60,994 nt of DNA from the NCBI RefSeq assembly GCF_002632825.1, contig NZ_NJAJ01000028.1, forward strand, positions 1 through 60,994, given 5' to 3'. Source of the stretch: Xenorhabdus stockiae. Lineage in GTDB: Bacteria; Pseudomonadota; Gammaproteobacteria; Enterobacterales; Enterobacteriaceae. Shown here piece by piece: positions 27,532 through 38,545 of the stretch. Both the position numbers and the translations under genes were made by a program. Below the pieces are notes generated by a model. The model saw nothing but the letters and a program-made list of their open reading frames with translations, had not been told where the DNA came from and searched no databases. The first letter of the stretch is position 1, and each line of letters begins with the position of its first letter.

Positions 27532-30500
27532 ATGGAAATTCTGCGTGGCTCGCCCGCTTTATCAGCGTTTCGTATTACTAAGCTCCATTCCCAGTGCCAG
27601 GCTCAACAGCTTCCCGTGACAGAAATTTATGCGGAATATGTCCATTTCGCGGAAATAAATTCACCTCTTACGGCAGAAGAACAGGAAAAATTAAACAGAC
27701 TATTAAAATATGGTCCTTCTTTAGCTGAACATGAACCCAAAGGTCAACTATTTTTAGTCACTCCCCGGCCAGGTACGATATCACCGTGGTCTTCAAAAGC
27801 GACAGAGATAGTTCATAACTGTGGGCTGAAACAAATTGCCCGTCTGGAAAGAGGGATTGCCTATTATATCCAATGCGGTGAAATGAATGATATGCAGTGG
27901 CAGGCACTGTCGGCTTTACTGCACGATCGTATGATGGAACGCGTGTTTACTCAGTTTGAGCAGGCGGAAGTGCTGTTTTCTCACCAACAGCCAGCACCGT
28001 TGAAACAGGTTGATATTCTGCAATCAGGACGCGCAGCATTGGAATCTGCCAATATTGAATTGGGGCTGGCATTGGCGGCGGATGAGATTGACTATCTGCT
28101 GCGTGCTTTCCAGAAATTAGAGCGTAACCCGACTGATGTTGAACTCTACATGTTCGCACAGGCAAATTCTGAACATTGCCGCCATAAAATTTTCAATGCG
28201 GATTGGGTGATTGATGGTCAGGAACAGGAAAAATCTCTGTTTAAGATGATTAAAAATACATTTGAACAGACGCCGGATCATGTTTTTTCTGCTTATAAAG
28301 ATAACGCTGCTGTTATGGAAGGTTCTCAGGCGGGGCGTTTTTTCCCTAATCCTGAAAATGGTGTGTACGATTATCATCAGGAACCCGCCCATATATTGAT
28401 GAAAGTTGAAACACATAACCATCCAACTGCCATTTCTCCGTGGCCGGGAGCGGCGACAGGTTCGGGCGGAGAAATCCGTGATGAAGGTGCTACAGGCCGG
28501 GGGGCTAAACCTAAAGCCGGGCTGGTTGGTTTTTCTGTTTCTAACCTGAAAATTCCCGGATTTGAACAACCGTGGGAAGAAGAGTTCGGTAAACCTGAGC
28601 GCATTGTCAGTGCGCTGGATATCATGCTGGAAGGCCCTTTGGGAGGCGCTGCATTTAATAATGAGTTTGGCCGTCCTGCGTTATTAGGGTATTTCAGAAC
28701 GTATGAAGAAGAAGTGACATCCCATAACGGTACTGAATTGCGTGGCTATCATAAGCCGATCATGCTGGCCGGAGGAATCGGCAATATTCGTGAAGAGCAC
28801 ATCCAGAAAGGAGAGATTTCTGTTGGTGCCAAATTGATTGTGCTGGGTGGCCCAAGCATGAATATCGGCCTTGGTGGCGGAGCGGCTTCTTCAATGGCAT
28901 CTGGTCAGTCTGATGCGGAACTGGATTTTGCCTCCGTGCAGCGTGATAACGCAGAAATGGAACGCCGTTGTCAGGAAGTGATTGATCGCTGCTGGCAGCT
29001 TGGCAATGATAACCCGATTTTGTTCATCCACGATGTTGGTGCTGGTGGGTTGTCAAATGCGATGCCAGAATTAGTCAGTGACGGCGGACGAGGAGGTCGT
29101 TTTGAACTGCGTAATATCCTCAATGATGAACCGGGGATGAGCCCATTACAGGTATGGTGCAATGAGTCTCAGGAACGTTATGTATTAGCTGTAGAGCCGG
29201 AGCAGCTTGCTCTGTTCGAGGATATTTGCCAGCGGGAACGTGCGCCGTATGCTGTTATTGGTGAAGCGACAGAAGAGCGCCATCTGTTGTTGAATGATAG
29301 CCATTTCGATAACCAGCCAATTGATATGCCATTGGATGTGCTTCTTGGTAAGACACCAAAGATGCTGAAAAATGTGAATTCACTGAAAGCAAAAGGAAAA
29401 GGGCTTGAGCGTCAGGGTATTGATTTGGCAGAGGCGGTTAAACGTGTTCTGCATTTACCCGCAGTAGCAGAGAAAACTTTCCTGATCACCATTGGTGACC
29501 GCTCAATAACCGGTATGGTAGCAAGAGATCAGATGGTCGGCCCTTGGCAAATCCCCGTTGCGGATTGTGCGGTGACGACAGCGAGTCTGGATAGCTATTA
29601 TGGTGAAGCGATGTCGATGGGGGAGCGTGCTCCAGTTGCTCTGCTGGATTTTGCTGCTTCGGCCCGTATGGCTGTCGGAGAAGCACTGACAAATATCGCC
29701 TCAGCTTATGTACAGGATTTGAAGCGAGTGAAGCTGTCTGCTAACTGGATGTCAGCTTCAGGTCACGCAGGGGAAGATGCCGGATTATATGAAGCAGTGA
29801 AAGCGGTTGGCGAAGAATTATGCCCGGCATTGGGCCTGACGATCCCTGTAGGCAAAGATTCTATGTCGATGAAAACCCGTTGGACACAAGAGGGTGAAGA
29901 GCGTGAGATGACGTCTCCGCTTTCATTAGTCATTACTGCATTTGCGCGGGTAGAAGATGTGCGTTATACCGTTACGCCTGAATTATCAACGGATGATGAT
30001 AACGCATTGATTTTGATCGATCTGGGATTGGGACAAAATGCATTAGGAGGAACGGCACTGGCTCAGGTTTATCGTCAACTTGGCGATAAGACTGCGGATA
30101 TTCGCAGTACTGAGCAACTCGCAGGTTTCTTTAAAGCTATTCAGCAACTGATAGCAGAACGTAAATTACTGGCTTATCACGACCGCTCTGACGGTGGCCT
30201 GTTGGTAACATTGGCAGAAATGGCATTTGCCGGACATTGCGGCCTGCACGCCAATATCAGTGCTTTTGATGAAGATATTCTGGCTGCTTTATTCAGTGAA
30301 GAATTAGGGGCAGTGATTCAGGTTCGTGAAACTGACAGGGAACAGGTTGAAAATCTACTGACTGACTATGGATTAAGTGATTGCGTACATTATTTAGGTA
30401 AAGCCAAAGCAGGAGATGATTTTGTCATCTCCAGTAATAATATGGAAGTTTATCGCCAGAACCGGAGCACTCTGCGTTTATGGTGGGCAGAAACAACCTG

Positions 30501-31419
30501 GCAGATGCAGCGCCTTCGTGATAACCCCGAATGTGCAGATCAGGAACACCAATCAAAACAGGATTTGAGTGATCCGGGCCTGAATGTGAAATTATCCTTT
30601 GATCCGGCAGAAGACATTGCCGCTTGTTACATATCAAAACAGGTACGCCCACGTGTTGCTGTGTTGCGTGAACAGGGAGTGAATTCGCACGTCGAAATGG
30701 CGGCAGCATTCCATCGCGCTGGTTTTGAAGCCGTGGATGTCCATATGAGCGATTTGCTGAGCGGACGAGTGACCTTGGAGCAGTTCCAGACACTGGTTGC
30801 CTGTGGTGGCTTCTCATATGGTGATGTTCTGGGTGCTGGTGAAGGCTGGGCTAAATCCATTCTGTTTAATTCACAGGTGCGTGATGATTTTGCCAACTTC
30901 TTTTCCCGACCGGATACCCTATCTCTTGGGGTATGTAATGGCTGCCAGATGATCTCGAATCTACATGAATTGATCCCGGGCACAGAATACTGGCCTCGTT
31001 TTGTCCGCAATTACTCTGAACGTTATGAAGCACGTTTTAGTCTGGTTGAAGTGACAGAAAGTCCATCGTTGTTTTTACAGGGAATGGCGGGTTCTCGTCT
31101 GCCAATTGCAGTGGCTCACGGTGAAGGTCAGGTAGAATTCAGAAGTAGTCAAAGTCTGGCTGAATTGGAAAAACATCAGCAAATTGCCCTGCGATTCGTA
31201 GATAACTATGGCCAGCCGACAGAAAATTATCCTGCCAATCCTAATGGATCTGTTGGTGGGATTACCTCTGTCACCAGCCGAGATGGACGAGTTACTGCAA
31301 TGATGCCGCATCCTGAAAGGGTATTCCGTACAGTCAGTAACTCCTGGCACCCTGAGGAATGGGGAGAAGATGGCCCGTGGATGCGTATCTTCCGTAATGC
31401 CCGCAAGCAGTTAGGTTAA
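27532..31419 (+). CDS. purL: Phosphoribosylformylglycinamidine synthase
   Basis: PurL makes FGAM from FGAR, glutamine and ATP, step 4 of purine synthesis. The 1295 residues equal the E. coli enzyme. N-terminal PurS-like domain, FGAM synthetase domains ([43 protein letters not shown]) and the C-terminal glutamine amidotransferase with nucleophile Cys in LGVCNGCQM and VAHGEGQ are all intact. The start MEILRGSP at 27532 is used; the frame opens 63 nt earlier. A PurR box precedes it and a terminator follows. Confidence 0.98.
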   Translation: MEILRGSPALSAFRITKLHSQCQAQQLPVTEIYAEYVHFAEINSPLTAEEQEKLNRLLKYGPSLAEHEPKGQLFLVTPRPGTISPWSSKATEIVHNCGLKQIARLERGIAYYIQCGEMNDMQWQALSALLHDRMMERVFTQFEQAEVLFSHQQPAPLKQVDILQSGRAALESANIELGLALAADEIDYLLRAFQKLERNPTDVELYMFAQANSEHCRHKIFNADWVIDGQEQEKSLFKMIKNTFEQTPDHVFSAYKDNAAVMEGSQAGRFFPNPENGVYDYHQEPAHILMKVETHNHPTAISPWPGAATGSGGEIRDEGATGRGAKPKAGLVGFSVSNLKIPGFEQPWEEEFGKPERIVSALDIMLEGPLGGAAFNNEFGRPALLGYFRTYEEEVTSHNGTELRGYHKPIMLAGGIGNIREEHIQKGEISVGAKLIVLGGPSMNIGLGGGAASSMASGQSDAELDFASVQRDNAEMERRCQEVIDRCWQLGNDNPILFIHDVGAGGLSNAMPELVSDGGRGGRFELRNILNDEPGMSPLQVWCNESQERYVLAVEPEQLALFEDICQRERAPYAVIGEATEERHLLLNDSHFDNQPIDMPLDVLLGKTPKMLKNVNSLKAKGKGLERQGIDLAEAVKRVLHLPAVAEKTFLITIGDRSITGMVARDQMVGPWQIPVADCAVTTASLDSYYGEAMSMGERAPVALLDFAASARMAVGEALTNIASAYVQDLKRVKLSANWMSASGHAGEDAGLYEAVKAVGEELCPALGLTIPVGKDSMSMKTRWTQEGEEREMTSPLSLVITAFARVEDVRYTVTPELSTDDDNALILIDLGLGQNALGGTALAQVYRQLGDKTADIRSTEQLAGFFKAIQQLIAERKLLAYHDRSDGGLLVTLAEMAFAGHCGLHANISAFDEDILAALFSEELGAVIQVRETDREQVENLLTDYGLSDCVHYLGKAKAGDDFVISSNNMEVYRQNRSTLRLWWAETTWQMQRLRDNPECADQEHQSKQDLSDPGLNVKLSFDPAEDIAACYISKQVRPRVAVLREQGVNSHVEMAAAFHRAGFEAVDVHMSDLLSGRVTLEQFQTLVACGGFSYGDVLGAGEGWAKSILFNSQVRDDFANFFSRPDTLSLGVCNGCQMISNLHELIPGTEYWPRFVRNYSERYEARFSLVEVTESPSLFLQGMAGSRLPIAVAHGEGQVEFRSSQSLAELEKHQQIALRFVDNYGQPTENYPANPNGSVGGITSVTSRDGRVTAMMPHPERVFRTVSNSWHPEEWGEDGPWMRIFRNARKQLG

Positions 31420-31452
31420 TCACTTAATTATCCAATTTTCACTTTTCATCAT

Positions 31453-31486
31453 AAGGCTCTGAATATGTATCAGAGCCTTTATTTTT
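31453..31486 (+). terminator. Terminator of purL
   Basis: AAGGCTCTGA / TCAGAGCCTT, a perfect 10-bp stem with loop ATATGTA, followed by TATTTTT. Confidence 0.92.
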
Positions 31487-31589
31487 CATTTCGTTATCAC
31501 AGATAATGTTTTTTCTACATGTGGTTTTTATCTTTTTGATTTATCGTTTTATTTGCGATTTTTTACTCTGACTGTCGAGGCATATCTCT

Positions 31590-31994
31590 ATGACTAAAAA
31601 AACGATAAATCCTGAAACGGTATTTAATTCTGTTCAATATGGTTTCAGTCAGGCAGTGATTAAAACAGGAACCCGACATCTGTTTTTGTCTGGTCAGGTA
31701 GGAATTAATAAAGATGAGGAAACAATTCCGGGAGGATTGCCTGCCCAAACTAAACTTGCGTTAGAAAATTTACACTCAGTGATCCGAGAGGCTGGTGGTG
31801 AATTAAGCGATATTACAATGTTGCGTATCTATATCAAGCAGGGAGCTGAATCGCATGAGAATCAGTTGATCATATCATCTTTATTACAGCAGTATTTTCC
31901 TTCAGAGCCTCCCGCTTCTTCTTGGGTCATTGTAACAGGGTTATCTTTACCTGAATGGCTAATAGAAATTGAAGCTGAAGCCATTTTAGATTAA
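31590..31994 (+). CDS. Rid-family (YjgF/YER057c/UK114) protein lacking the usual Arg
   Basis: A 134-residue Rid-superfamily protein, shown by GTRHLFLSGQVGIN, LALENLHSVIREAGGELSDITMLRIYI, and LPEWLIEIEAEA. RidA deaminates reactive enamine/imine intermediates and needs an Arg in the PARS motif (Arg105 in E. coli). Here the equivalent stretch is PPASSWVIV, with Ser in its place, so classical imine deaminase activity is doubtful and another ligand or role is likely. It has no ribosome site stronger than GAGGCATATCTCT. It stands alone between purL and the glmY locus. Confidence 0.85.
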   Translation: MTKKTINPETVFNSVQYGFSQAVIKTGTRHLFLSGQVGINKDEETIPGGLPAQTKLALENLHSVIREAGGELSDITMLRIYIKQGAESHENQLIISSLLQQYFPSEPPASSWVIVTGLSLPEWLIEIEAEAILD

Positions 31995-32094
31995 TGCAAA
32001 GATTTTCCATAACACACGAAGTGTTGTGGAAATGTTTTTATTTGGTTAACTTACGTTGTCTTATGAGTTAATTAAATTAATATTTTTAAAATGG

Positions 32095-32207
32095 TGTCTC
32101 TAAAGAGCGACAATGGTTGTTTTTGCTGTCTCAAAATGGAGACACTTAATATTATGATTTAATTAATTAAATTAATTTAAATCATGAAGTGTCATAAATT
32201 AGCGACA
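32095..32207 (+). promoter_or_regulatory. Three GlrR binding sites upstream of glmY
   Basis: Three exact TGTC-N10-GACA sites lie at 32095-32112, 32127-32144 and 32190-32207. This is the known recognition sequence of GlrR, and enterobacterial glmY promoters carry three such sites. The AT-rich DNA between (32160-32185, AATT repeats) may hold a bend or IHF contact. The rest of 31995-32339 shows no gene. Confidence 0.9.
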
Positions 32208-32313
32208 GAAATATATATCCCGCATCAAAAAAACATATAACAAAGTATAAATATTAAAGTGTTTTTTATTTTTATATAATAAAATCAATTAATTAATAAG
32301 TTTTTCAAAAGTT

Positions 32314-32327
32314 GGCACGCAATGTGC
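32314..32327 (+). promoter_or_regulatory. Sigma-54 promoter of glmY
   Basis: TTGGCACGCAATGTGCA has GG (32314-32315), N10 and GC (32326-32327), the -24/-12 elements of sigma-54 promoters. The predicted start is A32340, 13 nt downstream. GlrR bound upstream would activate it. Confidence 0.92.
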
Positions 32328-32339
32328 ATAATAAAAGGC

Positions 32340-32520
32340 AGTTGCTCATTCAATTTTTTATGTCGGCCCACAAAATAGGGTGGAAAAATGCCACATAAGC
32401 CCGGAATGACGCCAAAGTAAGGTGCCTACCGTCCAATTTATGATATTCGCTTTCGGGCCTTATCAAGCAACGGGCGACACGTGGAGTGAGGCACCACCTA
32501 TATTTTTATAGGCTCCTCGC
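32340..32520 (+). ncRNA. glmY: GlmY/GlmZ-family small RNA, GlmY locus
   Basis: GlmY spares its relative GlmZ from RapZ-guided cleavage and so raises GlmS (glucosamine-6-phosphate synthase). The RNA begins AGTTGCTCATTC, close to E. coli GlmY AGTGGCTCATTC, and continues with CCGGAATGACGC, CCGTCCAA and ATTCGCTT blocks seen in GlmY/GlmZ. It lies between purL and glrK, the known glmY position, behind a sigma-54 promoter with three GlrR sites. The 3' end is uncertain: a CCTATA / TATAGG hairpin at 32497-32512 and a 12-bp stem GGCGGGATAGTA / TACTATCCCGCC at 32522-32552 are both possible. The later part with GAGTGAGGCACC looks more like GlmZ. Confidence 0.85.
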
Positions 32521-32521
32521 T

Positions 32522-32552
32522 GGCGGGATAGTAGAAAAAATACTATCCCGCC
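32522..32552 (+). terminator. Strong hairpin between glmY and glrK
   Basis: Perfect 12-bp stem GGCGGGATAGTA / TACTATCCCGCC with loop GAAAAAA. It lacks a T-tract (GTCATTATT follows), so it could be a partial terminator letting some transcription reach glrK, or an mRNA-stabilising stem. Confidence 0.6.
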
Positions 32553-32759
32553 GTCATTATTGCTGATTCATTTTGCCCATCGTGTTGATATATCCGCCTG
32601 CATTATTCTTGTTCTTGCCAGCCCATTTGTTATAACCCATTATTTGAGACTATTTTTTTCTAAAACTATTTTTTCTGAAAAACGGCGATAAAATCCATCA
32701 TCTGGCTGGCTTTCTACCACCTTATATCGGTTAGCATCAACGTAATTGCAGGTTTTAAG

Positions 32760-34199
32760 ATGATTTCTCTGAAAAAAAGGCGTTTATTTCCCCGATCATT
32801 GCGTCAATTAGTTGTAATGGCTTTCTGGCTGGTGTTATTACCGCTATTAGTTCTGGCATATCAGGCATATCAAAGCCTAGACCAACTGAGTACTCAGGCG
32901 GCAGAAATTAACCGCACAACCTTATCTGATGCCCGACGCAGTGAAGCTATGATTGGTGTCGCCCTCGAAATGGAACGTAGCTATCGCCAGTATTGTGTTC
33001 TGGGGGATGTCCGGCTGGAAAAACTCTATCAACGCCAATATCAGCAGTACACAACGATGCTGAATAATCAGATGGCGATGCTGGCCAATAAAGAGTATAA
33101 GGATAAGTTTAATCAGCTCCTGTCCGGGTTGAATAAGATTACTTGTCGCAACAGTGTGCCAGAGGCTGCCGCAGCTAAATTACTTGAACAATTCTCAAAT
33201 GCGAATAATCAGTTAGTACAGGAAACACGCAATATCATCTTTATCCGTGGTGAGCAATTACAAAAAGAAATTGCGGATAAGGGACAGTTTTTTGGCTGGC
33301 AAAGTTTAATCTTATTTCTGTTAAGTGCGTTTTTAATTGCCCTGTTTACACGAATGATTATTGGACCGGTCAAAGGCATTGAGCGCATGATTAATCGGTT
33401 AGGTGCAGGGCAGGCACTTGAAAACAAAATTGAATCCTTCAAGGGCCCCAGAGAGTTACGCTCACTAGCATTGCGGATTATTTGGCTAAGTGAACGCCTG
33501 TCCTGGCTTGAATCTCAGCGCCACGAATTTTTACGCCATATCTCCCACGAACTGAAAACGCCTCTCGCCAGTATGCGTGAAGGGACGGAATTGTTGGCGG
33601 ATGAAATTGCCGGGCCGTTGACTACAGATCAAAAAGAAGTGGTCACCATTCTGGACAGTAGCAGTAAACATTTACAGCAACTTATCGAACAATTACTCGA
33701 ATATAATCGTAAAATTGTCGATGCCCCTGCCGAACAACAGGTTGTGTCGTTAAAAGAGATAATTGACAGCGTTGTCTTGTCACATCAATTACCTGCGCGG
33801 ACAAAAAATATTCATACAGAAATTCAATTGGATACTGATGATTGTTGGGCTGAACCTAAATTATTAATGAGAGTTATTGATAATCTCTACTCCAATGCAG
33901 TGCACTATGGCGCTGAATCCGGTAACATTTGGATTTCCGGTCGGCAAGTGGATAAAAATATTCAGATCGATATTGCCAATACGGGAACACCTATCCCTGA
34001 GTTAGAGAAAAGCATGATTTTCGAACCATTTTATCAAGGAAAACTTCAACGCAAAGGTGCGGTCAAAGGAAGTGGTCTTGGTTTGAGTATTGCGCAGGAT
34101 TGTATTAAACGGATGGGGGGAGAACTTCATCTGATAGAATCCGACTTTGCTGATGTATGTTTCCGGATTGAACTGCCGTTAACCGCAGAGAATGATTAA
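32760..34199 (+). CDS. glrK: Sensor histidine kinase GlrK (QseE)
   Basis: GlrK (also QseE/YfhK) phosphorylates GlrR in response to envelope and cell-wall signals. The 479-residue protein has membrane spans at about 17-36 and 181-202, a periplasmic helical sensor between, HAMP, the phospho-acceptor His263 in LRHISHELKTPLASMREG, and ATPase boxes N (RVIDNLYSNAVHYG) and G (GSGLGLSIAQ). It is upstream of qseG and glrR, the enterobacterial order. Confidence 0.95.
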   Translation: MISLKKRRLFPRSLRQLVVMAFWLVLLPLLVLAYQAYQSLDQLSTQAAEINRTTLSDARRSEAMIGVALEMERSYRQYCVLGDVRLEKLYQRQYQQYTTMLNNQMAMLANKEYKDKFNQLLSGLNKITCRNSVPEAAAAKLLEQFSNANNQLVQETRNIIFIRGEQLQKEIADKGQFFGWQSLILFLLSAFLIALFTRMIIGPVKGIERMINRLGAGQALENKIESFKGPRELRSLALRIIWLSERLSWLESQRHEFLRHISHELKTPLASMREGTELLADEIAGPLTTDQKEVVTILDSSSKHLQQLIEQLLEYNRKIVDAPAEQQVVSLKEIIDSVVLSHQLPARTKNIHTEIQLDTDDCWAEPKLLMRVIDNLYSNAVHYGAESGNIWISGRQVDKNIQIDIANTGTPIPELEKSMIFEPFYQGKLQRKGAVKGSGLGLSIAQDCIKRMGGELHLIESDFADVCFRIELPLTAEND

Positions 34200-34204
34200 A
34201 TAAT

Positions 34205-35071
34205 ATGCACAACAGGTTTACTCACCACTTTATGATGAAGACGGAGCAGCAGAATATTGTGACTCGGACAGTGAAAAAAAAAGCGGTAATGCCGCATTTA
34301 TCTGAACGGGCTGTGTCCCGGTGTTTCCGTACTATGATGTTACTGTTTGTTCCCTATTTACTGACAGGGTGTGTTTCAAATTCCGCTTCTGGTGAGTTGA
34401 CAAAAATTTCTGAAGCCATTATGCCGGAGCAGCGTGTCATCGATTATCACCCCAAAGCGTGTGATGTGATATGGAATATCACAAAAACAGCTGCAATGGA
34501 AAATAGCCTTTACTGGCTAAGACTGATCGACTGCACAGAGAAACTGTCTCCAACGGAAGCCCGTGACAAGGTCAAGCAGTTCATGGCAGATGATTGGTCA
34601 CAGGTTTTCAAACAGAGTATTCTTATCAACCACTCGATACCTTCAGTTGCTGAACGGCGCAGTATCATAGAAAACCTGAATCGATATAGCACACAATTTC
34701 CGCCTTCGTTGCAGCCATTATTACAACTATGGCGTGACCAACAATATTTAAAAATTAGTCTGGCAGAGCAAAAAACAAAATATCAGCGATTACAATCAGA
34801 TAGTGATAACAAAATTGATCGGCTGAAAGAGGCACGAACTCGGCTGGAATATGAATTACATTCAATATCCCGTAAGTTAGAAAATCTGACCGATATTGAA
34901 CGTCAGCTTTCATCCCGCAAGCAAAGCCAGAATGGCTCTTCGGCGTCAGTTGAAACAGAACACCCTGTTGATGAAAGCGGTAATAAAATCAACGAATCCC
35001 ACCCGGAAAGAAAATCGGAAACAAAGACAGAAGATAATTTTTCAGAAGAAAAAGGAGCTGAAGTACAATGA
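34205..35071 (+). CDS. qseG: QseG, outer-membrane lipoprotein of the GlrK/GlrR locus
   Basis: QseG is a periplasmic lipoprotein that interacts with GlrK and modulates its signalling. Conserved blocks are NSLYWLRLIDCTEKLSPTEA, LLQLWRDQQYLKISLAEQ, and a coiled coil ending SRKLENLTDIERQLSSRK. The lipobox is LLTGC (Cys56 from 34205), with an unusually long 45-residue stretch ahead of it; the hydrophobic segment MMLLFVPYLLTGC is near it. A start at ATG 34289 (MPHLSERAV) would give a normal signal; both have weak ribosome sites. The C-terminus is acidic and charged. The stop overlaps the glrR start (ATGA). Confidence 0.88.
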   Translation: MHNRFTHHFMMKTEQQNIVTRTVKKKAVMPHLSERAVSRCFRTMMLLFVPYLLTGCVSNSASGELTKISEAIMPEQRVIDYHPKACDVIWNITKTAAMENSLYWLRLIDCTEKLSPTEARDKVKQFMADDWSQVFKQSILINHSIPSVAERRSIIENLNRYSTQFPPSLQPLLQLWRDQQYLKISLAEQKTKYQRLQSDSDNKIDRLKEARTRLEYELHSISRKLENLTDIERQLSSRKQSQNGSSASVETEHPVDESGNKINESHPERKSETKTEDNFSEEKGAEVQ

Positions 35072-36405
35072 CCGCACGCAATCCTGCTCATCTCCTTCTG
35101 GTTGATGATGATCCAAGCTTGCTGAAATTATTGGGAATGCGTCTGATCAGTGAGGGATTTCGTGTCACGACAGTGGAAAGTGGGCATGAAGCATTACGCA
35201 TCCTATTAAAAGAAAAAGTAGATTTGGTCATCAGTGACTTACGCATGGATGAGATGGATGGCATGGCCTTATTTGCTGAAATTCAAAAACAGCATCCGGG
35301 TATGCCGGTGATTATTCTCACTGCTCATGGTTCTATTCCCGATGCTGTTGCCGCAACACAGCAGGGCGTATTTAGTTTTCTGACTAAACCTGTTGATCGT
35401 GATGCACTTTATAAAGCCATTGATGATGCTCTGGAATTATCAACACCTGCCATAGATGGTAAATGGAGTGAGCAAATTGTCACCCGCAGCCCTCTGATGC
35501 TACGTTTGCTGGAGCAGGCAAAAATGGTGGCACAGTCTGATGTCAGCGTTTTGATTAACGGACACAGCGGAACCGGTAAAGAAGTGTTGGCTCAGGCTAT
35601 TCATCGTGCAAGCCCCCGGGCAAAGAAACCCTTTATTGCGATTAACTGTGGTGCCTTACCTGAACAACTGCTGGAATCTGAACTGTTCGGCCATGCGAAA
35701 GGCGCATTTACCGGAGCAGTCAGTAGCCGGGAAGGGCTTTTTCTGGCGGCTCAGGGAGGAACGCTGTTTCTTGATGAAATCGGCGATATGCCACTGGCGC
35801 TTCAGGTTAAGCTATTGAGGGTATTACAGGAGCGTAAGATCCGCCCTCTGGGGAGTAATCGTGATTTAGATATTGATGTCAGGATTATTTCGGCAACTCA
35901 CCGTGATTTGCCAAAGGCGATGCAGCGCAATGAATTCCGCGAAGATCTCTATTATCGATTGAATGTGGTCAACCTGAAAATCCCTACCCTGAATGAACGT
36001 GCCGAAGATATTCCTTTACTGGCAAACCATTTGCTGCGGGAATCAGCTAAACGCCATAAGCCTTTTGTGCGCAGTTTCTCCACCAATGCGATGAAATGTC
36101 TGATGGCAGCAAGCTGGCCGGGGAATGTTCGCCAGTTGGTCAATGTTATTGAACAATGCGTGGCCCTGACAACTGCCCCGGTGATCAGTGATGCCTTAGT
36201 CATGCAGGCATTGGAAGGTGAAAACACGGCATTACCGACATTTGTCGAGGCGCGTAGCCAGTTTGAACTGAATTACTTACGTAAATTACTACAAATGACT
36301 AAAGGTAATGTCACTCACGCCGCCCGTGTAGCAGGGCGTAACCGAACAGAATTTTATAAATTATTGGCTCGCCATGAACTGGATGCCAATGATTTTAAGG
36401 AATAA
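35068..36405 (+). CDS. glrR: Sigma-54-dependent response regulator GlrR
   Basis: GlrR (YfhA) activates sigma-54 transcription, best known at glmY. The 445-residue protein has a receiver domain with phospho-acceptor Asp57 (VISDLRMDEMDG), an AAA+ domain with Walker A GHSGTGKE, GAFTGA (sigma-54 contact) and FLDEIGDMP, and a C-terminal Fis-type HTH (GNVTHAARVAGRNRTEFYKLL). All motifs are intact. Its own sites upstream of glmY close a local regulatory loop in this window. Confidence 0.97.
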   Translation: MTARNPAHLLLVDDDPSLLKLLGMRLISEGFRVTTVESGHEALRILLKEKVDLVISDLRMDEMDGMALFAEIQKQHPGMPVIILTAHGSIPDAVAATQQGVFSFLTKPVDRDALYKAIDDALELSTPAIDGKWSEQIVTRSPLMLRLLEQAKMVAQSDVSVLINGHSGTGKEVLAQAIHRASPRAKKPFIAINCGALPEQLLESELFGHAKGAFTGAVSSREGLFLAAQGGTLFLDEIGDMPLALQVKLLRVLQERKIRPLGSNRDLDIDVRIISATHRDLPKAMQRNEFREDLYYRLNVVNLKIPTLNERAEDIPLLANHLLRESAKRHKPFVRSFSTNAMKCLMAASWPGNVRQLVNVIEQCVALTTAPVISDALVMQALEGENTALPTFVEARSQFELNYLRKLLQMTKGNVTHAARVAGRNRTEFYKLLARHELDANDFKE

Positions 36406-36512
36406 CCTTCCTGTAATTTAAATCCCATAAATAATTGAAACGTTTTTAAAGCCGTATTGAACTGTCTGAACCAGACAGAGAAGTGAATAATGGCCCAGGA
36501 GAGCCGCATTCT

Positions 36513-38135
36513 ATGAGTCGTACTCTTAATATTGCCCTTGCCCAATTAAACTGGCTGGTAGGGGATATCGAAGGCAACAGCGAGCGTATGTTGCATACAG
36601 TACAGGAACAGCAGGAAAAAGGCGCTGATCTCGTCATGTTCTCTGAATTATCACTGTCGGGCTATTTCCCAGAGGATCTACTGTTCCGTTCTGATTTCCA
36701 TCAGCGTTGCCGCGAACAGTTAGTACGCTTACAAGAGGCAAGCTCTCAGGTTGGTATTTTAGTTGGTCACCCGTGGCAACAGGACGGAAAAATATACAAC
36801 GCACTTTCGCTGTTCTGGAAAGGTGAAACCGTTGCGCGTTATTTCAAGCAACAACTGCCTAATTATGGCGTTTTTGATGAAGAACGCTATTTCGATGCGG
36901 GCGAGCGAAATTGTGTTATACCCTTTAAAGGGTATAACTTGGGTTTGTTGATTTGTGAAGACCTATGGTTTGATGCTCCGGTTGATGCTTTGAAACAGGC
37001 CGGAGCCGATATTATCCTATCAATGAATGCTTCTCCTTATAATCACGAAAAACCAAATATCCGCAGTGCGCTTATCAAATCACACTGCCAGCGTATCCAT
37101 TTGCCAATCATCTATCTGAATCAGGTTGGCGGACAGGATCAACTGATTTTTGATGGTTGTTCAAAAGTCTTTGATATGAATGGTGAAATCACACACCGCA
37201 TGGCAGCTTTTGAAGAGCAGGTCGAGCAGTGTCGTTTGAGTGATATGACAATTGAGCCGATGGCAAATCCTATCCCTCCATTGCCGCCACTGGGGCAAAT
37301 TTATAAAGCCTTAGTTCTTTCTGTGCGGGATTATGTACAGAAAAATGGTTTTAAAGGTGCGTTACTTGGATTATCCGGAGGAATTGATTCCGGCCTGACA
37401 CTGGCGATCGCGGTGGATGCTTTGGGTAAAGAGCATGTACAGGCGGTGATGATGCCATTCCGCTATACCTCTGAAATGAGTATTCATGATGCCAGAGAAC
37501 AGGCTGAATTGCTCGGTGTTGAATTTGATATTGTCTCTATCGAACCAATGTTTGACGCATTTATGGCGCAGTTGGAGCCGATGTTTGCCGGTACAGAAAA
37601 AGACACGACAGAAGAAAACTTACAGGCTCGTTGCCGGGCTGTCATTCTGATGGCAATGTCAAACAAGCGCCGCCGTCTGGTACTGACAACCAGTAACAAA
37701 AGTGAATCAGCGGTAGGCTATTCCACTTTATATGGCGATATGGCTGGTGGCTTCAACGCTTTGAAAGATGTGCCAAAAACTATGGTATTTGCATTGTCCA
37801 CATATCGTAATACATTATCTCCTGCTATTCCTCAGCGTGTTATCGATCGTCCGCCATCTGCGGAACTGGCTCCCGATCAGCTCGATCAGGACAGCCTGCC
37901 TCCGTATGACATGCTGGATGCTATCCTTGAGGGATATGTAGAAAAAGATAAATCCGTGGCTGATCTGGTAGCAGAAGGTTTTGACGAAACGATTGTCCGT
38001 AAGGTGATCCGGTTGGTGGACATCAATGAGTATAAACGTCGTCAGGCTCCGATTGGCCCGCGTATTACACAGCGTGATTTTGGTAAAGACAGGCGCTATC
38101 CGATTACGTCTGGTTTCGGGCGTAAGAACTGGTAA
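36513..38135 (+). CDS. nadE: Glutamine-dependent NAD synthetase (two-domain NadE)
   Basis: Converts NaAD to NAD with ATP, using glutamine as the nitrogen donor. The 540-residue protein has an N-terminal nitrilase-type amidase with triad Glu45 (FSELSLSG), Lys112 (YFKQQLPNYG) and Cys148 (LLICEDLWF), and a C-terminal synthetase with the PP-loop LSGGIDSG. E. coli NadE is ammonia-dependent and lacks the amidase domain. Start ATG 36513 follows AGGAGA; an ATG 30 nt upstream is less likely. It sits between glrR and glnB, genes that are adjacent in E. coli. Confidence 0.93.
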   Translation: MSRTLNIALAQLNWLVGDIEGNSERMLHTVQEQQEKGADLVMFSELSLSGYFPEDLLFRSDFHQRCREQLVRLQEASSQVGILVGHPWQQDGKIYNALSLFWKGETVARYFKQQLPNYGVFDEERYFDAGERNCVIPFKGYNLGLLICEDLWFDAPVDALKQAGADIILSMNASPYNHEKPNIRSALIKSHCQRIHLPIIYLNQVGGQDQLIFDGCSKVFDMNGEITHRMAAFEEQVEQCRLSDMTIEPMANPIPPLPPLGQIYKALVLSVRDYVQKNGFKGALLGLSGGIDSGLTLAIAVDALGKEHVQAVMMPFRYTSEMSIHDAREQAELLGVEFDIVSIEPMFDAFMAQLEPMFAGTEKDTTEENLQARCRAVILMAMSNKRRRLVLTTSNKSESAVGYSTLYGDMAGGFNALKDVPKTMVFALSTYRNTLSPAIPQRVIDRPPSAELAPDQLDQDSLPPYDMLDAILEGYVEKDKSVADLVAEGFDETIVRKVIRLVDINEYKRRQAPIGPRITQRDFGKDRRYPITSGFGRKNW

Positions 38136-38138
38136 TAA

Positions 38139-38489
<351 letters not shown>

Positions 38490-38545
38490 TCTCTAAGAGT
38501 CTCATTCCCCGCCATGAGGGCGGGGTTCCAGATGACGATGCTGAT

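Noticed and set aside
32158-32186. AATTAATTAAATTAATTT repeats as a replication or partition site
   Set aside because: They lie between the GlrR sites of glmY and are better explained as AT-rich bendable promoter DNA.
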